64,000 bases of DNA from Lumbricus terrestris (lineage: Eukaryota; Annelida; Clitellata; Crassiclitellata; Lumbricidae), in contig OX457047.1 in the NCBI GenBank assembly GCA_949752735.1, positions 12,775,976 to 12,839,975 on the forward strand. The letters are read 5' to 3'. A program made the translations under genes and the position numbers. Under the pieces are notes generated by a model. The model worked only from the letters and a program-made list of their open reading frames with translations. It was not told where the DNA came from and did no database searches. Of the stretch, positions 55,076 through 63,510 are shown piece after piece (the first letter of the stretch is position 1; every line of letters starts with the position of its first letter).

Positions 55076-56205
55076 TAACATCTGCTTTTTGATTTTTAAC
55101 AAATAATTTCTTGAAACTATTCATATTAAAATTATGCACAAAATGAAACTGAGAAATTTGCATAAGAAACCTCTTTGAAAAATACCCATAGGCCTATTCT
55201 TAATTTCCAGTATTACATTTTTCAAGCTCTTGCTACTAAAAAATTTGGTAACTATCGTAAAAATTTTGCCCCCCCTGCAAAAATTTCTGCAGGCGCCCAT
55301 GAGACCCAGAACCCATGACCACTGATTTGGTTAATGATGTCTCCAACTGATGTACTGTCTAAACTAAATTCATCATTATAGGGACTCGATGAGTTCGCTG
55401 TTTTGAAAAAAATACTTGCCAAGTACTATGCAAAGAAAAAGCTTTTGAATATGCACCAATCTGCTAGGAAGTTACTAATTAAGATAAGAGGGCATCATGT
55501 TGTTGATAGTAATGAATGAAAAACCGAACAAGGGACAGAACATGAAATTATCTGTCAACTGAAAGAAAAGTTTAACATGTGCACATTAGCAAGTGGACAA
55601 CTTGAATGCATCAGGATAAATTGACTAAGTTTTTATGCGGCATAAATTTGTTGCATTGTATACTATTTTCTGTTTATATCCAATAAATTGACATGCTGTA
55701 GATTTTTGGTTCTGGCAGGGATATCAAAGATCTCTCTGGCAAGTTAGAATGGTCATGAATCTTGACCATGATGGTACCTTTAAAAAATCACTGTAAATAA
55801 ACTACAAGAGCGCCCACTCTGAAATTTTCACCAATTGTTAGGAATAATGAAAGCATTGCATGGAAATTATTTGATAATATTCTGATTTTACAAACTGACC
55901 ATGGTCAGTATCACTAGGTTACAGTTGCTCAGAAATTGTTTCCCACTAAATGTGAATGCTTGTGAGTGCTTTGACCAGGTAGAACTATTTAATACCTTCA
56001 ATTTGATATCTTAATTGTGTCTCTAGGTGTAGTAGAAGCTGAGATATAGCAGTTTGAACATCGTCCGGTCAGCGAAAATCGGTCAATTTCGGTAAAATTC
56101 ACTGACCCATATCTCGGACACCGGTTGACCCAAAAATCTAAAATTCTGGTTTTGAAAGTTTTTCATAGTGACTTTTCACCATACCAAATTTCAACAAAAT
56201 TGAAG

Positions 56206-56655
56206 ATCTATCTATCTATGTCTATCTATGTAATTTATATAGCGCCCCTTCAAGGAGGCTACTCAGAGGCGCTCCCGACCCAAGCCCCGTCAAAAAGAAA
56301 AGTCTTGAGCAATCTTTTGAAAGAGCCAGACATGTTCCGAGGGTGGGAACGCAGGTTAGAGGGAAGGTCCTTTCAAGCGGAAGGTCCAGTGACCGAAAAT
56401 GCCCTGTTCTGCCTAGCGGCAGTGCGGGCATAAGGAACCATGAAGTCACCTCTAGAGGCCGAGCGCAGAGATCGGCGACCCACAGCAGTTGAGGTCAAGG
56501 TGAAGAACTCACAGAGATAGGGAGGTGCTGTGCCCAAGACGCAGCGCCAGGCAAAAGAAGCAACCCTGAAATGAATGCGTGACTGGACCGGAAGCCAGTG
56601 TAAGACATCACGAATATAGTCAGAAATGTGGCCAAACTTAGGGACGCCACCCACC
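56206..56655 (-). mobile_element. L2-like LINE 3' fragment (minus)
   Basis: A CTAT/TATC microsatellite tail (56206-56230) is followed by TTTATATAGCGCCCCTTCAA and GAGGCGCTCCCGACCC. The minus-strand frame 56373-56657 reads GHISDYIRDVLHWLPVQSRI, PPYLCEFF and QNRAFSVTGPSA, the C-terminus of the L2-like ORF. It is truncated near 56655 and joins the long inverted-repeat element. Confidence 0.8.
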
Positions 56656-56868
56656 AAGAAGATGGTGATGTATGATGACTGTGTTGATTTGGCGTGGAAT
56701 GCCCCAATAGTGGTTATATTCTACATTCTACCAGTGCCTCTCAAGATCTTCTCAAAAGCAGTCCATGCATACATAACGCCTCTTGCTTTACAAGACACAT
56801 ATCCCATTCTGCACAAAGAAATGCATTATTTACAATTGTAAATAATTTATTTAAAGAAATTCACTTAC
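56656..56868. other. Intron sequence before exon 56869
   Basis: Short non-coding stretch directly downstream (in gene direction) of the exon at 56869-56916. Nothing recognised. Confidence 0.4.
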
Positions 56869-56916
56869 TCGTCTGTACTTTTGTTTAACTTCATTTAAAG
56901 GTGTTTCTGGATCAAC
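56869..56916 (-). CDS. DNAJC8: Internal exon of DNAJC8-like gene, J-domain helix II
   Basis: On the minus strand GGTTCTTCAG precedes the exon and GTAAG follows it. The 48 bp give VDPETPLNEVKQKYRR, which fits the start of the DNAJC8 J domain (the family text is of the type 'EVLQ.DPE…EEIKK.FRQ') immediately before LSILVHPDKN. It joins in phase 0 to the exon at 49414. The preceding exon, expected to end in …FEVLQ-like sequence, was not found up to 64000, so the gene extends beyond the window or into a region I cannot recognise. The exon is very short, but the splice sites and the in-frame continuation make it convincing. Confidence 0.85.
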
Positions 56917-57282
56917 CTGAAGAACCTGCACATAAAATCAAGCCAGACGGTAACGTGCATTGTTCACAATAACTTGAACACTTCATAATTATTTAAAGCA
57001 AACCATGTGTCAACTCTATTGACCGTCTTCCTATGTAGAGTTGTAGGGTTGACTTCTGAGACACTATTATTCGATTGAAAACATGCAAGACAGGCATGCT
57101 GAACAAACCTACACAATAGTACAACTACACATGCATGTACAATGTACATAGTCACTCTACTTACATAGCACCTGCATACCGAGTGTTGAAATAGCAACAC
57201 ATTACTAGAAGGAATGAAGACAGACAGCTATAAAGAAACAGCAACCACTTCTAGAGAGGCTTGAACCCGCACTTTCCATATT
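56917..57282. other. Intron sequence upstream of the exon
   Basis: Non-coding. A TGAACCCGCACTTTCC stretch near 57262 leads into the 5' end of a SINE at 57283. Nothing else recognised. Confidence 0.4.
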
Positions 57283-57300
57283 GCACGGGGCACGGGTGGT
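57283..57300 (+). mobile_element. First bases of a SINE, separated by the LINE insertion
   Basis: GCACGGGGCACGGGTGGT matches the SINE head (compare GGGGCACGGTGGTGTAG read from the minus copy near 40070). Its continuation is at 60789 beyond the LINE. Confidence 0.6.
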
Positions 57301-57336
57301 AATTGTAATTGTAATTGAACATTTGTATAGCGCCGC

Positions 57337-58836
57337 TCACAGATTCAGTAGCGCTCCCGACCCAAAGTTAGCACTGTCGCTAACGAATAGTATAGTCTTC
57401 AGGCGCTTCTTAAACAGAGGGAGAGAGAGGCTGAGAAGCTCAAGACGTAGTTTATGTGGAAGACGGTTCCAGCAGGAGGGGCCAACATAGGCAAAGCTCC
57501 TGGACTGGGCAGTAGCCCCACGCATGTGAGGAACAACAAGGAGGCCATTAGCTGCCGAACGAAGGGCAGAGCGACCGGGGAGAGAGGAGACCTGAATACA
57601 GAAAGAACGGAGGTAGGAGGGAGCAACCCCATGAAGAGAATTGCGCATAAGTGTCAAAATTTTGAACTCAATGCGTTGTGGTACATGAAGCCAATGAAGA
57701 GTGTCCCGAATAAAGACTGAAATGTGGGAGAACTTGGGGAGACCAGCAATTAGGCGAGCAGCAGCATTGAGTATTGTCTGAAGTTTAGAGAGGTTGAGAG
57801 AAGAAAGACCGGCGTATGAAGAGTTCCCAAAGTCAACCCTGGAACAGATCAAGGCGTGAACAAGCGTCTTAATAGCTTGCGGGGAAAGTGAATGACGAAG
57901 ATGATAGAGACATGTTCGCGAGACACGGTTAATATGGTCCGAGAAAGAAAGAACAGGGTCCAGAGTGAAGCCCAAGTCACGAACAGTGGAAGAGAAATGA
58001 ATATCCGGAAACAAAGTGCAGAGGAGCTCCATGTCAATCTTAGCAAGCTGAGCTCTGCCGCCAAGCCAGATGTATTGAGTTTTATCAGAGTTCAGGCGAA
58101 GACGGTTAGAGGACATCCATTGGTCCAGGGCTGAGGTGGCATCAAGAATAGTGGCGACAAGTGAGGCAGCTGCACTGGACGGGCCATGAACAAATGCTTG
58201 CGTATCATCAGCATATTGATGAGCCGAGGCACCCTTGAGGGAGAGTATGACTGATAAATCTGCGGTGTAGAGAATGTAAAGAAGCGGCGCCAGGACCGAG
58301 CCTTGAGGCAAGCCGTATGGGACAGGGGACCAGGCAGAGCGTGTGGACCCAAAGATCACAGCTAATGAGCGATCTGAGAGAAAAGAGCTGAGCCAAAGAA
58401 GGGCAGAGTCACCTATGCCGAAAGATTTAGAGAGACGTTCAAGGAGTATGGCGTGATCGACAGTGTCGAACGCGGCGCTAACGTCAAACAGAGCAAGCAA
58501 GGTGACGTGGCTTTGGTCAATTGCTGCAAAGACGTCAGCAAGTAAGCGGGTGATAAGAGATTCAGTGGAATGGTGTTTCCTGAAACCAGATTGAAGCGAT
58601 GGCATTAGAGAGTTGGTTTCAAGATAGTCCACAAGCTGGAGGGAAATACACTTTTCCAGAAGTTTGGAAAGAAAGGAGAGATTGGAAATGGGGCGATAGC
58701 TGGAGGGGGCGCTGGGGTCTAGACCCTGGCGCTTGAGAGAAGGAAAAACCACAGCTCTTTTGTGCTGGGTAGGAACAGAACCCTGAGACAATGAAGAATT
58801 GCACAATAACAGTAAAAAAAGGCAATAACTCGTCAA
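57337..58836 (-). CDS. L2-like reverse transcriptase part of LINE ORF
   Basis: From the frameshift onward this frame encodes HKRAVVFPSLKRQGLDP, SSYRPISNLSFLSKLLEKC, QSGFRKHHSTESLITRLLAD, LFDVSAAFDTVDH (catalytic block A), YGLPQGSVLAPLLYILYT, HQYADDTQAFVHG (catalytic YADD), LRLNSDKTQYIWLGG, VRDLGFTLDPVLSF, ICSRVDFGNSSY, HWLHVPQRIEFKIL, GVAPSYLRSF and SRSFAYVGPSCWNRLP. The enzyme copies its own RNA at a nicked target. All catalytic positions are present and there are no stops. It overlaps the upstream frame because of a 1-nt shift in the T7 run at 58814-58820. Restoring six T would join the frames, so a recent slippage mutation or a sequencing error is possible. Confidence 0.9.
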   Translation of the reverse strand: MTSYCLFLLLLCNSSLSQGSVPTQHKRAVVFPSLKRQGLDPSAPSSYRPISNLSFLSKLLEKCISLQLVDYLETNSLMPSLQSGFRKHHSTESLITRLLADVFAAIDQSHVTLLALFDVSAAFDTVDHAILLERLSKSFGIGDSALLWLSSFLSDRSLAVIFGSTRSAWSPVPYGLPQGSVLAPLLYILYTADLSVILSLKGASAHQYADDTQAFVHGPSSAAASLVATILDATSALDQWMSSNRLRLNSDKTQYIWLGGRAQLAKIDMELLCTLFPDIHFSSTVRDLGFTLDPVLSFSDHINRVSRTCLYHLRHSLSPQAIKTLVHALICSRVDFGNSSYAGLSSLNLSKLQTILNAAARLIAGLPKFSHISVFIRDTLHWLHVPQRIEFKILTLMRNSLHGVAPSYLRSFCIQVSSLPGRSALRSAANGLLVVPHMRGATAQSRSFAYVGPSCWNRLPHKLRLELLSLSLPLFKKRLKTILFVSDSANFGSGALLNL

Positions 58837-60577
58837 TAAACTCTTTAACTATAAATGGCGGAAGAATATCCAACTCGCAGGACTTCGATGTTGAGCCTTC
58901 GACGAGGCGTCTGAGGGCGTCAGACTGGAGCGGCTGCCATTCGTTGAGAGTGGCAGATGAAGTTGAAGGAGGGAAAGACGGAGGCGGAGAACCCTCCGTT
59001 GAGCGACGAGTCGCAGCGATCTTCTCGGTCATGAAGTCCAGGTAGTTGTCAGCCGTGAAATCCGGCTGCGAAGGAGATCGCGGAGCAGCGGAACGGCCGA
59101 GGATCCCACTCAAGGCCGACCACAGCCGGCGCGGGCTTTGTCCGTCTCGAACGATCAGCTCCTCCCAGTATAGCGTTTCCCTGGCACGAAACTCGCTGTG
59201 CATCTTCCGAAGGCGATAGATCCAGGTGAGGCGATCGGCCGGGTCGCGAGAGCGGCGGTATCGACGCTCCAGGCGTCTAACATCCCGACGCAGAGCACGA
59301 CAGTGGGCATCGAACCAGGGTACCAGCGGTCGATGGCGGATCCGGTGGGAACGGACCGGGAGGAGAGAGTTGATGAGAGGAAGAAGCGTCGCATCGTAGA
59401 GGGCGAAAAGCTCCTCGGTGGAATCCCCCGCCCGTGAAGACAGGTCAACGCAGAGAGGGCTGTTGAGTAATCCATTACGGAAAGCGTCCCGATTTAGATT
59501 CCTCCATCCGCGGGAGTGACGAAGGGCGTATGTAGGTTGAACGGAGAGGTATGGAACAGTGTAGAGGAGAAGGCCGTGATCAGAGATGGTAGGAGGCTCA
59601 ACTCTGATGTCAGAGATGGCGCAATCATCCCGCGTGATGATCAGATCAAGCCAGCCACCGAAGACGTGTGTAGGCTCGGCTACGTGTTGGATGAGACCGA
59701 ACTGAGATAGAAGGTCGTGAAAGCGGGTTGAATCAGGAAGGCTTGGTTGTTCCAGGTGAATGTTAAGGTCTCCAGTGATGAGTAATTGGGTGTTGTAGGT
59801 GGAGAAGATTTCCATAAGAGCGGTGAACTCCGAGAAGAAGACTGGTGTGGTCGTTTCGGAGCCTGGTCGGTAGAGGGCGAGGGCAGTAAGCGGCCCTCTG
59901 GCGGTCGAACAAGAGAATCCGAGAAACTCGAAGGTAGTGACCGTTAGAGGAAGAGGTATCCTTTTGACTTGTAGATGCTCTCGATAGAACACGACGATAC
60001 CCCCATAGTTCTGCGCCAGTGGGTCAGCTGGGGGCTCGATCGGACGAGGAGCGTCGAGAGTGAGGAAGCCCGGGGGGGCTGAACGGCGAACCGCTACGTC
60101 TGATGAGGTGGAGTGCCAGGACTCCGTTACAATGAGGATGTCAAGGTTATGGTGAATTATCATGTTGGCTACTTCCATGAATTTGTTTCCCAGGGAATGG
60201 GCATTAAATGTTCCAAGTCTCAAACCCTCGATTCCTTCACGCTCCGTCGCAGCAGACGGCGAGGCGGACGGAGGCGAAGGCGTAGAAGGTGAGCCAGACG
60301 CAGACGAAGAACCAGACTGCTGTCCACCGCATACCGTCGTAGGAGGCGGAGAGGAGGACAGGGCAGGAGACGTAGACGGTAATCCAGACTGCTGCAGAGA
60401 GGGAGAGGCGACGAAGGAGGGGGGAGGAGCAGGAGAGACAGGCACAGGCCGCTGCCATGACGGGCGCCAAAGACGCAGTTTGAAGAGTGTCTTGCGTACG
60501 ACGCGAGGGATTGGTAGCGACGTAGAGTTGTACGAGCGGAGCTTCAACGAATCGTATACGATACATTTATGATCCAT
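58619..60577 (-). CDS. L2-like endonuclease part of LINE ORF
   Basis: ATG is at 60575-60577. Residues 35-115 are a Pro/Ser-rich low-complexity linker. The AP-type endonuclease follows with LRLGTFNAHSLGNK (Asn), LIVTESWHS (Glu), NYGGIVVFYR, LALYRPG, ITGDLNIHLEQP (Asp-x-Asn-x-His), GWLDLIITRDD and PTISDHGLLLY (SDH). All expected active-site positions are present. It then runs through a linker (PRRLWSALSGILGRSA, TSKSCELDILPPFIVKEFID). After the T7 tract the frame reads into out-of-frame sequence and stops, so the true protein would continue in the 57337-58836 frame. It nicks target DNA to prime reverse transcription. Confidence 0.9.
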   Translation of the reverse strand: MDHKCIVYDSLKLRSYNSTSLPIPRVVRKTLFKLRLWRPSWQRPVPVSPAPPPSFVASPSLQQSGLPSTSPALSSSPPPTTVCGGQQSGSSSASGSPSTPSPPSASPSAATEREGIEGLRLGTFNAHSLGNKFMEVANMIIHHNLDILIVTESWHSTSSDVAVRRSAPPGFLTLDAPRPIEPPADPLAQNYGGIVVFYREHLQVKRIPLPLTVTTFEFLGFSCSTARGPLTALALYRPGSETTTPVFFSEFTALMEIFSTYNTQLLITGDLNIHLEQPSLPDSTRFHDLLSQFGLIQHVAEPTHVFGGWLDLIITRDDCAISDIRVEPPTISDHGLLLYTVPYLSVQPTYALRHSRGWRNLNRDAFRNGLLNSPLCVDLSSRAGDSTEELFALYDATLLPLINSLLPVRSHRIRHRPLVPWFDAHCRALRRDVRRLERRYRRSRDPADRLTWIYRLRKMHSEFRARETLYWEELIVRDGQSPRRLWSALSGILGRSAAPRSPSQPDFTADNYLDFMTEKIAATRRSTEGSPPPSFPPSTSSATLNEWQPLQSDALRRLVEGSTSKSCELDILPPFIVKEFIDELLPFFTVIVQFFIVSGFCSYPAQKSCGFSFSQAPGSRPQRPLQLSPHFQSLLSFQTSGKVYFPPACGLS

Positions 60578-60788
60578 TGTAGATTGAAACGAGATTAAAG
60601 TATCAACAAAACTCCAGAAAATATCCGTTCAGAAGGCAGAAATTGATAGTCTACGATATCCAGACAGTCGCAGACGCAGAAATAGAAAAACTAGAACGCA
60701 CAAAATCGCCCGAGACTAACTAAAAACCGATATTAATCCACAAGCTACAGGTCGGCAGACCACACGCCTCAAGCGCACACATTCAACT

Positions 60789-61000
60789 GGGTGGTGTAGT
60801 GGTGGCGTCGTTGCCTTGAAGCCGGAGGGTTCGAGGTTCGAATCCACCTCGCCGCGTAAGGACCTTGGGCAAGTCCTTCACTCACAACTGCTCAGCGCTT
60901 CGGCGTGAAACTTCGATGCAGTGGCCGCTCTGCATTCGGGAGCGCCTCTGAGTAGAGAGAGAGCTTGAAGGGGCGCTATAACAAGTGCACATACAAACAA
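60789..61000 (+). mobile_element. tRNA-derived SINE, best-preserved copy
   Basis: GGGTGGTGTAGTGG (A box) and GGTTCGAATCC (consensus B box) form the RNA polymerase III promoter. Then come CCTTGGGCAAGTCCTTCACT, GGCGTGAAACTTCGATGCAG, GGGAGCGCCTCTGAGTAG and CTTGAAGGGGCGCTATAAC. The tail equals the 3' end of the neighbouring L2-like LINE, which probably mobilises it. Confidence 0.85.
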
Positions 61001-61030
61001 AACAACCATTGCAAGGTGAATGTACTAACC

Positions 61031-61227
61031 CAGTGGTCTCAAACTCAAGTCAGCATGTGGGCTGCATTTGGAAATTTATAATGACTCGCGGGCAGCAACA
61101 TAAAAATATCATCGTGCATGTGAAACCATAGAATTAGCCTATATCATTAATATAATAATCTTCACTCAATTTAGGAAAAGAGACAAATCCAGGTGACACA
61201 ACGCACCCAGTTACACATCAAAGCACA
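61031..61227. mobile_element. Left end of a hAT-like element
   Basis: CAGTGGTCTCAAACTCAAG and GTGGGCTGCATTTGG are typical of hAT/Charlie-like ends. No matching right end was found downstream before 64000. Confidence 0.45.
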
Positions 61228-61690
61228 TTAAAAATCAACAAAAGCAAAAATATTGCGAACATAACAATGTGTGTCATTAATTGGCAGCAAAGAGAACCCT
61301 TGGAATAAAATGTCTATCAACTTTAAATGGTAGAACAAAAGGATGCAGTCTAGGGCATAAGTTATAGGCGGTTTTTGCCAGAGGTTGGAAAGGCTCCTCA
61401 GGAAGTGATAGACATTTAGCATTACATTACGAAGCAGCCGAGCATCAGCAGGTTCGGAACATCGCAGGAAGGTATCCAAGTCGTTGCATGCGGCTCAACA
61501 TTCGTTCTATTTTAGTTCTGTCATCGCTCATGGTGAATCCCCACCAGGCTGGGACAGCATAGAGGATCCTCGCGACAGAAGTGGCTCGAGCTATTTCGTG
61601 CAGAGCATCAGAAGGCAGTCCACGTGCTCTAAGCATTCTCAGTGCATAGAGTGATACAATACTGTAATAATTATTATATAAATTCACATA
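61228..61690 (-). pseudogene. LINE (CR1/Jockey-like) C-terminal fragment, frameshifted
   Basis: The minus-strand frame 61445-61687 reads SLYALRMLRARGLPSDALHE, ATSVARILYAVPAWWGF and MLSRMQRLGYLPA. The next frame, 61228-61479, reads EPADARLLRNVMLNVYHFLR. This is the post-thumb region common in many LINE ORF2 proteins (…LHE.…ARILYA.PAW.GF…R….GY). A frameshift lies near 61460. It is a different LINE family from the L2-like and RTE-like copies here. Confidence 0.7.
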
Positions 61691-61799
61691 ATATTATATT
61701 TTAAGTGGAACTATATGGTACTAAACACAAAATTGAATTCAAAGCTACAATTAAATAATGTGCATCAATAGCATATTTAGTAATACCTGAAACTAAGCT

Positions 61800-61920
61800 T
61801 GTAAGATAAGATAAGATAAGAATATTCTTTAATATACCAATTGCTATCCGCATTTTGGTGTACATACAAAGTATAATAAACAAACGTACATCATTTCTAT
61901 ATCCAATCAATGTCAAAGTG
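61800..61920 (-). repeat. (GATAA)n with flanking tail sequence
   Basis: GATAAGATAAGATAAGAATA followed by TTCTTTAATATACCAATTGC resembles a LINE/SINE 3' tail in antisense. The element class was not identified. Confidence 0.5.
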
Positions 61921-61989
61921 TTTTAGAATAGCATAAAATCCTAAGTCCAAATCCAATATAAATTTTAAATATAAAAAAAAGAAGTTCTT

Positions 61990-62071
61990 TTAACACGTTC
62001 ACCGCCCAGTACGAGATATCTCGTACCGGATTCAGTCATTTAACATGGCGTGTAGGCGGTGAACGTGTTAA
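61990..62071. mobile_element. Tiny piggyBac-like MITE (74 bp) in TTAA
   Basis: Bounded by TTAA at 61990-61993 and 62068-62071, with perfect inverted ends CACGTTCACCGCC and GGCGGTGAACGTG. A TTAA duplication and ends of this type fit piggyBac. Internally, TACGAGATATCTCGTA is a perfect 16-bp palindrome. There is no room for coding sequence. Confidence 0.8.
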
Positions 62072-62655
62072 TGGCCAACAATTTATGCTGCACTTTGGTT
62101 TATATGGTATTACATTTAAATATGATAAAGCATTCTCGTTAAAAATGATTTCCTCGTTAGGTTGTCCGCCCTAGGAATGATTCGGTCATGTAGTCTTGGC
62201 CTCATGGAATAAGGCTGGGGCCTCAATGGTGGCAGCTTTAGACATTAAGGCATTGTAGTGGGTACCATAAGCTCAGAGATAATGCTCTCAAGGTTAACGT
62301 CACTCATCTGACAACGCTTCCCAGCTACAAGAGCATCAATGTTTGGTTTCATCTTATCAGATGCGACCAACCGAAATAGATTCCAAATGTTCACCTGTTC
62401 TTCTTTGAAATTAATTAATCTTCCTTAATGAAAAAAGGCTGTTCACATGTGCAGCCTTGGTAGGTCTACTTGCAAACATTGTGATTATGCGAGTGGCAGC
62501 CAATTGCAAAGTTGGCAATTTGCATTGTGGTAGAAGGGCATAGAATAATGGTGTCATAGGATATTCTATCCACCCTTAAAGGTATTGCGGGGGTGGAGAT
62601 GGAGGGGTGGAACATACCGGGTATAGAGTATCCGGGCGGATAAACCATTCTATCC
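62072..62655. other. No recognised gene; repeat boundary at right
   Basis: Ordinary non-coding sequence. 62560-62655 contains ATTCTATCC and GGATAAACCATTCTATCCC, part of the unnamed repeat shared with 29346. Confidence 0.4.
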
Positions 62656-62661
62656 CAATAA

Positions 62662-63431
62662 GGCCAAAAAAAATAATGCTGTGTTTCCGGTAACAGAGCT
62701 AAAAAAAATTGGGTAGGTAGGTCGAAAAATATTTTTATTTTGGTAAAATATTTTTATACAGTGACTATACGAAAAATTATACCGAAATACTCTTTTTTGC
62801 ATATAGGTACACGTTGCAACAAAGTACGTGTTCTAAGCAAGTATAAACTGCCTATTTCCCTGTACCTAAAATTGCTCTAGAAAACAATTCTATTAATTTC
62901 ATTTTGTTGACATCCTTTCTGGTAAGATAAAGTGGGAAGGGAATGGGAAGATGAGCGCGAACAAAACATCACTGCTAGGGGTCGTTCCAGACTAATCGAG
63001 CCAGTGACTAGTTACACCTAGAGGTTGCTAGATTTATTTTCCCTAGTCACCGTTAGAGGTGACTCAAGTGAGAATGATAAGGCTAGAGGTTTCTCAAGAC
63101 TGGCAACCAGGAAGTAGTTAGGCAGGCGTGAAACTCTAAGGCAATGTCAATGTCAATATAAAAATTTACGCAAAATTTTCCGAGTCGCTGCAATAAAAGC
63201 GAGTCGGTTGGGTTACCGGAAACACAACTTTTTTTGCCTAAGATCCAACTCTATACGGAAGGCAATGTCACCGTATTATGTCCAAAAAAATTTGGAGAAA
63301 AAAAATTTTAAAAAAAAAAAAAATTTCATACAAATTTTTTTAAATAAAATTTTTTTACAAAATTATTTGAGTCGCGGCAATAAAAGAGGGTCGGTCGGGT
63401 TACCGGAAACACAACATTATTTTTTTTGGCC
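62662..63431. mobile_element. PIF/Harbinger-like element, copy 3 (770 bp)
   Basis: The ends GGCCAAAAAAAATAATGCTG and (complement) GGCCAAAAAAAATAATGTTG both continue TGTTTCCGGTAAC. It is flanked by TAA at 62659-62661 and 63432-63434. It is complete and uninterrupted. It inserted in a repeat related to 29346-29715. Confidence 0.9.
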
Positions 63432-63510
63432 TAATTTAAAAATGCATGCAATTGAAAAATTGATGCTGTAAACAAAATTTAAAATGACTAATTGTTTTAA
63501 GTGTCCTAAG

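Larger units (their letters stand above)
54183..55301. mobile_element. hAT-like element(s) with CATGGGCGCCCGC ends and 8-bp TSD
   Basis: The left end CATGGGCGCCCGCA and the right end TGCAGGCGCCCATG are bounded by AGACCCAG at 54175-54182 and 55302-55309. A second right end (TGCGGGCGCCCATG) lies at 54435-54448, so the span holds one short complete copy (266 bp) and one left-truncated copy (from about 54965). LINE fragments lie between and within them. GGGGCACTTGCCCCCCC motifs lie inside the ends. The superfamily is inferred from the TSD. Confidence 0.65.
52301..56205. mobile_element. Large element with about 0.5-kb inverted arms
   Basis: The left arm (52301-53625, minus the 6-bp-TSD element at 52647-53485) is repeated inverted at about 55770-56205. 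Matching blocks include ACCGAAATTGACCGATTTTC, TCTCAGCTTCTACTACACC, AAGATATCAAATTGAAGGTA, ACTGACCATGGTCAGT and CAGAGTGGGCGCTCTT. The outermost 60 bp of the right arm (counterpart of GGGGCATTCCACGTCAAATC) are missing where the LINE fragment at 56206 joins. The 2.1-kb interior has no recognised transposase and contains a GGCGCCC-ended element and LINE remains. Superfamily unknown. Confidence 0.75.
57301..60788 (-). mobile_element. Full-length L2-like LINE (3.49 kb), almost intact
   Basis: It is flanked by GGGTGGT at 57294-57300 and 60789-60795, a 7-bp duplication in a tRNA-derived SINE. The 3' end has an AATTGT-type tail (complement of GTAATTGTAATTGTAATTG) and TATAGCGCCGCTC. A 5' UTR of about 210 bp precedes the ORF. 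One 1-nt frameshift in a T7 run is the only lesion I can see. Its 3' end family is shared by the SINEs in this window. Confidence 0.85.

Noticed and set aside
58814..58820. Programmed -1 ribosomal frameshift at the T7 tract
   Set aside because: The shift needed to continue the LINE protein is +1 (or loss of one T), not -1, and no stimulatory structure was evident. A simple indel is more likely.
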